Notes under the pieces: model-generated | The model's input: only the letters and a program-made list of their open reading frames with translations | Database searches by the model: none | What the model was told of the DNA's origin: nothing | Source of the DNA: Bacteroidales bacterium UBA1392 | Lineage (GTDB): Bacteria; Bacteroidota; Bacteroidia; Bacteroidales; UBA932 | NCBI GenBank assembly: GCA_002305275.1 | Contig: DBQO01000006.1 | Span: 42,203-78,701 of the forward strand | Reading direction: 5' to 3' | Length of the DNA: 36,499 nucleotides | Program-made: the position numbers and the translations under genes | In this document: positions 17,372 to 23,896 of the stretch, in pieces | Layout: each line of letters starts with the position of its first letter | Position numbering within the stretch: position 1 is the first letter of the stretch

Positions 17372-17581
17372 AATATTTTGGCTGTTAGCTTTAATTTTGC
17401 AAAAATCAATCCTCAATATTCAAATAATATGAGCTCCGAAAAAGCAAAATTTTTCTACGACTCACGTTATTTGAAATATATCTAGGTAGATAATTACCCG
17501 AAACTTACCAAACCATCAAAACACCACTCATACTCGCAATCCACAGAACTTAATCGCACATTGCGACACATCAAACTATAA

Positions 17582-17609
17582 CACGCAACCCGTACTCTGC
17601 AACGCGCAA
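17582..17609. repeat. Copy of the AACCCGTACTC intergenic repeat
   Basis: ACGCAACCCGTACTCTGCAAC and the following GCGCAACTAC resemble the repeats at 12731; the 11-mer AACCCGTACTC (17587-17597) is identical to 12731-12741. It lies directly behind the stop codon of the minus-strand barrel gene. Confidence 0.55.
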
Positions 17610-18164
17610 CTACAATGCTATTCCAAGTTTCAACATTGCACCTGAGTTGATATCACCATTTATATAGGGCTGAGTGAATGCTTTGACTCCCACTAAAAAC
17701 CTATCGGTTATCAGGAATGAGCTTTCAATAACTACATTGTAGCCGAATGAATTACGGTTATCAAACTTACAACTGTTATTAATTAGAACCCTATTTACCC
17801 AATATTGCGAAGAAATATAAGCATCTGATATATTATAATAAGTCAAACCCGTACCGATCCTGAAGTCCAATCTTCCGGTATTCTTAAATGGTGAGATGAA
17901 AATATTTAAATTTCCTTGTGTGAAAGAGCTGGTTTCGAAAACTCCACGATTGCTGCGTCCCAAATTTATTGATATCGAACTAGAGAAATATTTGTTAAGC
18001 TTTATGTTCAACTCGTTTTCATAATTAAATGTTCTCATATCACCTGTTCCAAGCAATGAGAGACCTGCGCCAAGTCTTACATCTACTTTTCTTACATTTT
18101 CTTGTCCGAATAACTGGGCGCTGAAGAAAATAACTAAAAGAGAAATAATGAGTTTAGTCTTCAT
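17610..18164 (-). CDS. Small outer-membrane beta-barrel protein
   Basis: 184 residues with a clear signal peptide (LIISLLVIFFSAQLFGQ, cleaved at about residue 20), then alternating beta-strands (VDVRLGAGLSLLG, LNIKLNKYFSSSISINLG, FRIGTGLTYY, LKLGIAL at the end). Size suits an eight-stranded barrel of the OmpA/OmpW type. Specific function unknown. It is 52 bases downstream of the repeat-bearing HEFGH barrel gene on the same strand, so the two are likely one transcription unit. Start is an ATG directly ahead of the signal peptide. Confidence 0.75.
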   Translation of the reverse strand: MKTKLIISLLVIFFSAQLFGQENVRKVDVRLGAGLSLLGTGDMRTFNYENELNIKLNKYFSSSISINLGRSNRGVFETSSFTQGNLNIFISPFKNTGRLDFRIGTGLTYYNISDAYISSQYWVNRVLINNSCKFDNRNSFGYNVVIESSFLITDRFLVGVKAFTQPYINGDINSGAMLKLGIAL

Positions 18165-18216
18165 TTTTAATTGGTTTTAATTATTAGAAACTGCGAAGGT
18201 AATAACTATGCGCCTT

Positions 18217-19641
18217 TTATTTATTAAAATCATAATTAATCCCAATATAACCGAAAAGGCCGTCACGAGTCGTTTTCCCTGCAAGATATCCCTTTGTCTT
18301 ATATCCGATTTGAGTTAAAATATTGAATCCGCTCGCCACATTAAATTCCATAGTAGAACTCACGGCAATTCCCTTTCCGAAGAACCCGTAGAAATCCTGT
18401 GACCAAAAATCCACCTGACCGAGCAGATTAAACCTTTTGGTTTTGACTATATCAGGCGCAGAAAGACCAAGCCCGTTATTTTTAAAGGGGAAACCATATT
18501 TAAAATAGAGATTATAAAATCGGCCTGCTATTCTCAAATAATTAGTAAAGTAGAGTTCAGGACCCAATATAGAAGTATTGAAAAAAGTCCCGTATGACCA
18601 ACTGAAGTTTTCATTACCAAAATAGTAGGGTCTTTTACCCTTCAACTCACTGCCAAAAAAGGCACCTGCCTGCCTGTAAAGATTGATATCCAGCAAATTC
18701 CAAACAACGGACAATATTCCGGCCTTATTATAAAATTTAACCAGATCCAGATTTACACTGCCGTCGGCATTAAAAACTTCCCATCCTCCTTTCATCCAAA
18801 TCATTTTAGTAAAATTCACGGGATCTCCACCCTCCAATTTCCAAGTTTCAGGGTCCTTTGGACTTTGATGAGCAAAGACATAAGTATAAAGAGGGTACAT
18901 GATTCGATTTCCGAAAGCAACTCCATATTCATCATTATAAAGGCCGTCATACCTAAAAAAATCATATTGAATATCCCTGGCAATTAAATAGTTGGCCTCA
19001 AATCCGCCAATTAGCGCCAAGATATGGTGATCGGGAGTTGCATCAGCAGGCAATTCCAATTTACCAAGGACTCCGGGAAATTGAAGTTTGACAAAGGAGA
19101 ATTTGCCACCTACCTGATTCGTTCTGAGCATGTGCCCAAATTCATGAGGCCATAGCATGGAAGACCATTTCCCAACCCAAGACCATGTAATACCTGTAAT
19201 GATTCTGAGGGTTTTATTTTTTATTTGCGGAGCCAACCCTCTGTGATAGGCATCGCTGAATAGTTTTAATCCCGTTCTGAAGTTTTCCGAACTGTTTAAA
19301 ACATCCTGTTTTATAGCATAAATAAGAGTGTATTCTCTGTGGAAGGGATCCGGTTGGATTGATGTTGTGTCTGTTTGTACAACGTGTAGTGTCGTATCTG
19401 TCTCTCCTACAAACAATGTTGTCTCTGTTTGCACAGCTTTGTAGATGGTGTCCGGTTGTCCAATTCTGAGAGTAGTGTCTGTTTGCGCAATGTTGAATGT
19501 CGGATCCATTTGCCCGGTACGTAATATCGTATCTGATTGTCCAGAGTGGAGCATCGTATCTGTTTGTCCGACACAGACTTGAGACAAAAAGATTATATGA
19601 TAAGCCATTATTAATAGGCTTAAGTATATAGTTCTATTCAT
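18217..19641 (-). CDS. Exported HEFGH-motif (gluzincin-like) protein with nonapeptide repeats and a barrel-like C-terminus
   Basis: 474 residues. A signal peptide (about residues 1-24) is followed by eight imperfect nine-residue repeats (about 25-96, consensus GQTDTTLRx). Then comes a helical region with WPHEFGHML at about 165-172, a zinc-protease-like HExxH, and a possible third ligand in GGFEANY (Glu about 215), arranged as in gluzincins. The last 150 residues are rich in aromatic alternating strands (NLYFKYGFPFKNNGLGL, FGYIGINYDF), like outer-membrane barrel strands. I do not recognise a named family. Likely an outer-membrane or membrane-associated metallopeptidase-like protein; catalytic activity is inference. 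Start ATG at 19641. It precedes a small barrel gene. Confidence 0.7.
   Translation of the reverse strand: MNRTIYLSLLIMAYHIIFLSQVCVGQTDTMLHSGQSDTILRTGQMDPTFNIAQTDTTLRIGQPDTIYKAVQTETTLFVGETDTTLHVVQTDTTSIQPDPFHREYTLIYAIKQDVLNSSENFRTGLKLFSDAYHRGLAPQIKNKTLRIITGITWSWVGKWSSMLWPHEFGHMLRTNQVGGKFSFVKLQFPGVLGKLELPADATPDHHILALIGGFEANYLIARDIQYDFFRYDGLYNDEYGVAFGNRIMYPLYTYVFAHQSPKDPETWKLEGGDPVNFTKMIWMKGGWEVFNADGSVNLDLVKFYNKAGILSVVWNLLDINLYRQAGAFFGSELKGKRPYYFGNENFSWSYGTFFNTSILGPELYFTNYLRIAGRFYNLYFKYGFPFKNNGLGLSAPDIVKTKRFNLLGQVDFWSQDFYGFFGKGIAVSSTMEFNVASGFNILTQIGYKTKGYLAGKTTRDGLFGYIGINYDFNK
19354..19569 (-). repeat. In-gene 27-bp repeat array (8 units)
   Basis: Eight consecutive in-frame 27-base units encode the nonapeptides GQTDTMLHS, GQSDTILRT, GQMDPTFNI, AQTDTTLRI, GQPDTIYKA, VQTETTLFV, GETDTTLHV and VQTDTTSIQ. 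The DNA units have diverged more than the protein pattern, so the array is old and kept under protein-level selection. Confidence 0.85.
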
Positions 19642-19859
19642 GGTGTCAGTTTCTCTTTAGGTGAGTACTTAATGTTATGTTTCCCTTTTTTTGACTTGAA
19701 AAAATCGTAAAACCCATTAGCCATTCTCTCAAATCATTACGAAGTTAATTGTTTTTTCAATAACCTGTACAGAAAAACGCAACCTTTCAGAAGGAAATTG
19801 TTGAATAATGGGTCTTGTGGCAAAAACTGTAAACTTTGTTTGAATAAATGTAAAGTTTA

Positions 19860-19891
19860 TTTGTCAGTATGAAAATTTTGTTTTACATTTG
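19860..19891 (+). promoter_or_regulatory. Strong predicted promoter of the membrane protein/XRE cassette
   Basis: TTTG (19860-19863), exactly 20 bases, then TACATTTG (19884-19891) matches the Bacteroidota consensus perfectly. Transcription would start near 19898, 15 bases before ATG 19913. Confidence 0.75.
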
Positions 19892-19912
19892 CAAGGAAAA
19901 CATTCTATAAAT

Positions 19913-20356
19913 ATGAAGACAAATAACTTATTACTACCGCACTATTTTCAGAAAATAGGCTGGGGCCTTTTCATTTTCTCATTTATTTTTTTTGGCGCAA
20001 GCCTCTATGCTTTTAATAAATTAGAACTATTTGATCAGAATTATAGCCGTTACGGAACTATGATCCTTTATCTTCTTCTAATTTTTTCAGCACTTTTCGT
20101 AGCTTTTGCAAAAGAAAAAATAGAGGACGAGTTAATACAAAACATTAGATTTACCTCTATCGTAATTACTGCCTATATTTCGTTTTCAATATTTATGATA
20201 GTATGGATATTTTATGCAATTAATCACGCATTTCGTTTTACCACTTTCTATCTAGATTTGAGATTGGTCAATCCTGTCACAATGTTTATGCTTTATGTTG
20301 TGATATTCAGAACGAGGCTGTTTATTTCCAAAAGGGGGTTGAAAAATGAAGAATAA
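19913..20356 (+). CDS. Small four-helix membrane protein paired with an XRE regulator
   Basis: About 147 residues with four predicted membrane helices (GWGLFIFSFIFFGASLYAF; YGTMILYLLLIFSALFVAF; ITAYISFSIFMIVWIFYAI; MFMLYVVIF) and a charged cytoplasmic-type loop KEKIEDELIQNIR between helices 2 and 3. That loop resembles small membrane proteins that often precede compact XRE regulators in Bacteroidota and Firmicutes; function unknown. A longer frame opens at TTG 19889, but that codon lies inside the -7 element, so the ATG at 19913 is chosen. The 3' end overlaps the regulator gene by 11 bases, indicating coupling. Confidence 0.78.
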   Translation: MKTNNLLLPHYFQKIGWGLFIFSFIFFGASLYAFNKLELFDQNYSRYGTMILYLLLIFSALFVAFAKEKIEDELIQNIRFTSIVITAYISFSIFMIVWIFYAINHAFRFTTFYLDLRLVNPVTMFMLYVVIFRTRLFISKRGLKNEE

Positions 20357-20546
20357 TATAAGGGTAGAACGGGCGATAGTGAAGATCTCGCAGCAGCAGT
20401 TGGCTGACGAGATTGGGGTAAGCCGTCAAACCATAAATGCGATTGAATTGGGGAAGTATGTGCCCTCTACTATTCTCTCCCTAAAAATAGCCAGATACTT
20501 CGAGAAAGCCGTTGAGGAGATATTTCAGCTGGAAGAGGGGGAGTGA
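20346..20546 (+). CDS. Compact XRE-family transcriptional regulator
   Basis: 66-residue protein that is almost only a helix-turn-helix: QQQLADEIGVSRQTINAIE at about residues 17-35 is the HTH, followed by GKYVPSTILSLKIARYF and an acidic tail. It belongs to the YozG-like short XRE class, DNA-binding repressors usually paired with a small membrane protein. ATG overlaps the membrane-protein gene by 11 bases. It probably regulates its own promoter at 19860-19891; no operator repeat was found. It converges on the lipoprotein gene, with 7 bases between the stops. Confidence 0.9.
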   Translation: MKNNIRVERAIVKISQQQLADEIGVSRQTINAIELGKYVPSTILSLKIARYFEKAVEEIFQLEEGE

Positions 20547-20553
20547 TCCATTA

Positions 20554-21051
20554 TTAATAATAGGCGTAGTCAAGTCTTAGTACTATATAGCATACGCTAT
20601 CAGCTTGGACGGTTATAGGATTAATGCCACCATATCCATCTCCGCCGTTTGCATAAAACTTTTTGCCCTCACGTATAAATATAGAGTACTTTCCAAGCTT
20701 TAGTTCCGTTTGGAAAAATCCACTCTTATCCGCCTTGCAAGTTGCAATCAGCTTCGTATTGACTCCATCATATAATGGTCCCCAACCCTCAACATCCTTT
20801 ATAGTCGTATACTCGTAAATATTCAGAGTCCGCGATATCGTATAGGTACGACAAGTCGATCCAGGCCCGATTATCGGCATACAATTGCCCTCCACCTTCA
20901 GCAGAGTTCCCGCAATCCCGGCATTGATGGTGATTTTACTCTTATTATTCTCAATAATAGTATCGAGATTCCCCGAATAATTCGGATCATCCTGAATCTC
21001 ACACGAGGCAAAAAATAGAAGGAGAAAGGGGAGGAGACGGAGGGGGTTCAT
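20554..21051 (-). CDS. Lipoprotein of the small Bacteroidota carboxypeptidase-like/SpaA-like type
   Basis: 165 residues with lipobox FASC (Cys about 17) and an acidic EIQDD after it, so a probable outer-membrane lipoprotein. The remainder is beta-rich: GIAGTLLKVEGNC, CRTYTISRTLNIYEYTT, GFFQTELKLGKYSIFIREG, and ends in LRLDYAYY. The fold resembles a single Ig/SpaA-like sandwich, which is inference; four cysteines besides the lipidated one may form disulphides. It is the last gene of the restriction-modification operon; ATG overlaps the TGA of the antitoxin-like gene (ATGA). The pairing with DNA-modification genes is unexpected and may reflect simple read-through. Confidence 0.75.
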   Translation of the reverse strand: MNPLRLLPFLLLFFASCEIQDDPNYSGNLDTIIENNKSKITINAGIAGTLLKVEGNCMPIIGPGSTCRTYTISRTLNIYEYTTIKDVEGWGPLYDGVNTKLIATCKADKSGFFQTELKLGKYSIFIREGKKFYANGGDGYGGINPITVQADSVCYIVLRLDYAYY

Positions 21052-21254
21052 GGTTCAGCGTTAGGGTACTTTTCTTTATATTGATTGATTACCTGATCGT
21101 AATTTAATTGTGCGAATACATCATCCTCAAACTGATAGCCGGTGTCAACACATTGATAGGTATGGGACAAAATTTCAAATTCCTCATTTCGGAATCTCAA
21201 TATTCTACGCTCCTTTCTAACAATCATTTCCTTATTTGTAAACGGACTTTTCAT
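21048..21254 (-). CDS. Antitoxin-like N-terminal domain protein without its HTH (possible remnant)
   Basis: 68 residues beginning MKSPFTNKEM, then FRNEEFEILSHTYQCVDTG and INQYKEKYP. This matches, from memory, the N-terminal domain of MqsA/YgiT-like antitoxin proteins of Bacteroidota that start MKSPFTGKEM and continue, after a YNQYRxKYGIPFP segment, into an HTH of about 60 residues. Here the protein stops at that joint (KYPNAEP) and no HTH is found downstream in the same frame. It is either a deletion remnant or a stand-alone domain. ATG starts 2 bases after the methyltransferase stop and the end overlaps the lipoprotein start by 4 bases, so it is translated as part of the operon. Confidence 0.7.
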   Translation of the reverse strand: MKSPFTNKEMIVRKERRILRFRNEEFEILSHTYQCVDTGYQFEDDVFAQLNYDQVINQYKEKYPNAEP

Positions 21255-21256
21255 TT

Positions 21257-22204
21257 TTACTTGTGTTTGCTTTCTATGCCTTCCTGCTCTTCTGCCAATA
21301 CTTGAAAATGAAAAGGTATTTTAGTTTGTTTCAATAACTGTTCGACTCTTCTCTTGGCAAGGTCAATATATTCTTGGCTTATGTCGAAGCCAATAAATTT
21401 TCTGTCAGTTTTTAAAGCTGCAACGGCAGTTGTTCCACTACCCATAAATGGGTCTAAGATAATGTCACCTTTAAAGGAATAAAGTTGTATTAATCTATAA
21501 GGTAATTCTTCCGGAAAAGGTGCAGGGTGCCCAATCCTTCTTGCACTTTCTGCGTTCATTGTCCAAATTGATTTTGTCCACTCCATAAATTGCTCTTTTG
21601 AAATGGTGTTATCCTTTTTGCCTTTATCTCTTCTATAATCACCTTTGGAGAAAACTAAAATATATTCGTGAACATCTCTTAAAGTCGGATTAGTAGCACT
21701 TTGCCAACTGCCCCAAGCTGTAGAAGGGCTAGCACTTGCTGCTTTATTCCAAATTATTTCACCACGCATACTAAAACCAATATCTATCATTATTTTTGAA
21801 ATGTAATCTGATAGAGGTATATATGGTTTTCTGCCAAGGTTAGCGACATTTATGCAAGCGCGACCACCATTAACAAGAACCCTGAATGTTTCTTTAAATG
21901 AGTTTTCAAGAAGTTCTAAATACTCTTTTAAAGATAAATCTTCGTCATATTCTTTTGAAACATTATAGGGTGGTGAAGTTATCATCAAATGAATACAATT
22001 GTCTGGCAATTCTTGCATATTCTCTGCGGACCCAAGAATAAATTTATTCTCTAAATTTTCCGGAAAAACATTTTCGTTTTTATCAATAACTTTCTTGTCC
22101 CCAAGTTCAGTGTATAACTTGGAGTTGTAAAACTTCGAACTATCGTGATTTATCCTTCCGCTTGTACCAAACGCGCTTGTTTCTGTTCCCTTCTCTCTTT
22201 TCAT
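21257..22204 (-). CDS. Type II DNA methyltransferase, beta class (SPPY)
   Basis: 315-residue amino-methyltransferase. Catalytic motif IV TSPPY is at about residues 76-80, and the SAM-binding motif I DPFMGSGTT is at about 251-259. The order IV then I marks the beta class. The SPPY form is typical of N4-cytosine methylation and is also found in some N6-adenine enzymes. A target-recognition region lies between (about 150-230, with RIGHPAPFPEELPYRLIQLYS before motif I). ATG is 1 base after the endonuclease stop. It protects the host from the partner endonuclease. Recognition sequence cannot be read from the protein. AT-rich like the endonuclease, which suggests horizontal acquisition. Confidence 0.93.
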   Translation of the reverse strand: MKREKGTETSAFGTSGRINHDSSKFYNSKLYTELGDKKVIDKNENVFPENLENKFILGSAENMQELPDNCIHLMITSPPYNVSKEYDEDLSLKEYLELLENSFKETFRVLVNGGRACINVANLGRKPYIPLSDYISKIMIDIGFSMRGEIIWNKAASASPSTAWGSWQSATNPTLRDVHEYILVFSKGDYRRDKGKKDNTISKEQFMEWTKSIWTMNAESARRIGHPAPFPEELPYRLIQLYSFKGDIILDPFMGSGTTAVAALKTDRKFIGFDISQEYIDLAKRRVEQLLKQTKIPFHFQVLAEEQEGIESKHK

Positions 22205-22205
22205 T

Positions 22206-23066
22206 CTAGTATCGAATAAGTGTTAAAAATTTCTCAGCTTTTGCTTTATCAGTCGACTCCTTGCTCGCAATTTGTATTATCTGTCCAAGTTTTAATTTAG
22301 AAATCATTGAAGAAAAATAATGCATATCGTTTGATAAAATAGTTCTGCAATTACGTAATAGTTGTTCTTTGTTTAAAATAGTTTGAAAACCTAATTTTGG
22401 AGTTTTTTTTACATAGTCCTCATTTGTCGGCTTTGGATTTAAGGACCAAAATCCTTGAATAACACCCGAACTTTTTAGATAGTCTACTTTATGAATGTAG
22501 CTATTAGTTATTGGGCTATTACCCAAAACAACAATGGGTATTTTGGTCGAAGCACTCCCGGAAACACGAATATTTATTGATTTTCCAATTGCTTTTAACA
22601 TTGAATCAGAACGTAACAATGAAGGATTTCCTTTATGTTGCTTATAATCTCCCATGAATATTACCATATTCGGTTGTGTGAATTTGTAATTCGACACAAT
22701 GCTCATTTTAATTTCAAAAAGCAGTTTAATACTATCTGGTGTTTGGTTTGTTTTATTTGTGGTACAGAAAGCGAGGTCGGCAGGGGATTGTCTTGTAAGT
22801 CCTATCCCTTCACAAACAACGCTGTTTACTGCATATAATCCTAATTTTTGTGCAATTGGTTCAAAAAGTGTTTTACACCATTTTTCGGTAAATTGCCCTA
22901 TTAGGGAATTCCTGCTTTGCAAAGTTTGACCTTCTGCATCCATGCCTTTTGGGACATAGGCAAAATATCCATCCTTAAGATTATAAAATAGCTGTTCTGG
23001 GGAAGCAAAGTTCTTTAGTGCTTCTGTAAAGAATTGAATTTCAGTATCGTTGTTCCAAAGTATCAT
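22206..23066 (-). CDS. Type II restriction endonuclease (PD-(D/E)xK-like)
   Basis: 286 residues, no named family recognised, called from a catalytic pattern and its neighbour. SPADLAF (Asp about 97), about 20 residues, then LLFEIKMSI (Glu about 118, Lys about 120) fits the PD-x(n)-ExK nuclease core. VNSVVCEGIGLTRQ before it and the long basic C-terminus fit a type II enzyme. The gene directly precedes the methyltransferase by 1 base, the usual tight pairing. It has its own predicted -7 element and very short leader. Base composition is AT-rich compared with the housekeeping genes. No controller (C) protein gene is present upstream. Confidence 0.85.
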   Translation of the reverse strand: MILWNNDTEIQFFTEALKNFASPEQLFYNLKDGYFAYVPKGMDAEGQTLQSRNSLIGQFTEKWCKTLFEPIAQKLGLYAVNSVVCEGIGLTRQSPADLAFCTTNKTNQTPDSIKLLFEIKMSIVSNYKFTQPNMVIFMGDYKQHKGNPSLLRSDSMLKAIGKSINIRVSGSASTKIPIVVLGNSPITNSYIHKVDYLKSSGVIQGFWSLNPKPTNEDYVKKTPKLGFQTILNKEQLLRNCRTILSNDMHYFSSMISKLKLGQIIQIASKESTDKAKAEKFLTLIRY

Positions 23067-23082
23067 ATTATTTTCATTTTAG

Positions 23083-23090
23083 CAAAGATA
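23083..23090 (-). promoter_or_regulatory. Predicted -7 element of the restriction-modification operon
   Basis: TATCTTTG fits TAnnTTTG exactly, 16 bases before the endonuclease ATG. Leader would be about 10 bases. No -33 TTTG at standard distance and no C-box-like repeat. Confidence 0.5.
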
Positions 23091-23264
23091 GGTATTTTAT
23101 CTGTGTCTTTAAGGCTAAAATAGCTAACGTTTGCGTGTATAAATGATAATTTTGAGAATTACGGTTATTTCCCCGTTCATCCACCCATCCACGCTCCGAC
23201 GCGTAAAATGTTCAATTAATCAAATCCATATCATTCTCAATAAACAAGATTATGCTCTCACGCT

Positions 23265-23618
23265 TTATTTTACCCTTTCGCCAAGTATTATTTTTGGCAT
23301 TGTGGTTAAACAACGGTTGAATTGTTTGTAAAATTTTTCCAATCCGGATTTTGTGGCTTCGGCGTGAATTAATTCGTTTTCAAGCTCCCAGTATAAAATA
23401 TAAGTCACGCTTTGCGGTTTTCTTGTCAACCGGATTGCGGGTTCTCCATTTTTTACCGAATTGAAGTCCTTCTGTCTGTGTGTCCTTTTGATATATTTGA
23501 CATCAATCACACCTGCAAAGGATTTATGGTGTTTTGCAACCTCTTCGATCAATTGTTCGAATTCATCAACCTTGTTAGGTTTTACCTCATAAATGCAGAT
23601 TTCTGAAAAAGTGCTCAT
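23265..23618 (-). CDS. Small dimeric alpha/beta-barrel (ABM-like) protein
   Basis: 117 residues that look like the antibiotic biosynthesis monooxygenase / dimeric ferredoxin-like fold: an initial strand SEICIYEVKPNKVDEFEQL, a helix, GVIDVKYIKRTH, then a strand YILYWELEN and the terminal helix KFYKQFN. Such proteins act as small monooxygenases, heme-degrading enzymes or unknown binding proteins. No heme-binding or catalytic residue set is clear. It stands alone behind a -7 element, divergent from atpD. Family placement is moderate. Confidence 0.65.
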   Translation of the reverse strand: MSTFSEICIYEVKPNKVDEFEQLIEEVAKHHKSFAGVIDVKYIKRTHRQKDFNSVKNGEPAIRLTRKPQSVTYILYWELENELIHAEATKSGLEKFYKQFNRCLTTMPKIILGERVK

Positions 23619-23643
23619 TTATTTGTCGTTTAGATACTCGTAA

Positions 23644-23651
23644 CAAATATA
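23644..23651 (-). promoter_or_regulatory. Predicted -7 element of the ABM-like gene
   Basis: TATATTTG on the minus strand fits TAnnTTTG exactly, 26 bases before the ATG. No -33 box at the expected place. Confidence 0.45.
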
Positions 23652-23831
23652 CAAAATTCCCCCACTCCAGTTATAAAAAAATCAGTAAAACATTTCTCTA
23701 AATTCCAGATCACTAGCTTATTTTTCCGAATAAAAATCACAAACTCCCCACTAATTCTAAAAGACTTAAACAATAAGTCTATTTGCACACATTTTCCCCT
23801 CAAAATATTTCATTTAAACGTTAATTTAAAG

Positions 23832-23839
23832 TAACTTCG
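23832..23839 (+). promoter_or_regulatory. Possible weak -7 element of the ATP synthase operon
   Basis: TAACTTCG differs from TAnnTTTG at one base and lies 58 bases before the atpD ATG. No clear -33 box; weak call, but it is the best match in the 260-base gap. Confidence 0.25.
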
Positions 23840-23896
23840 CAGTTTGTTGTCAACAACCCCAATTCTTTGATCGAAATTTTAATTTTTCTATAAGTT

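Noticed and set aside
17372..17416. TTG 17416 start for the lipoprotein
   Set aside because: Would put 15 polar residues ahead of the signal peptide; ATG 17371 gives a proper lipoprotein N-terminus.
19889..19912. TTG 19889 start for the membrane protein
   Set aside because: Overlaps the TACATTTG promoter element; ATG 19913 lies just after the predicted transcription start.
20551..20560. Palindrome TTATTAATAA between the convergent XRE and lipoprotein genes
   Set aside because: A 10-base AT-only palindrome with no loop or T-run; too weak to call a terminator, and it contains the lipoprotein stop codon.
23840..23865. GTTG-TCAA-CAAC hairpin upstream of atpD
   Set aside because: Only 4-bp stem, no T-run, no relation to a known leader element.
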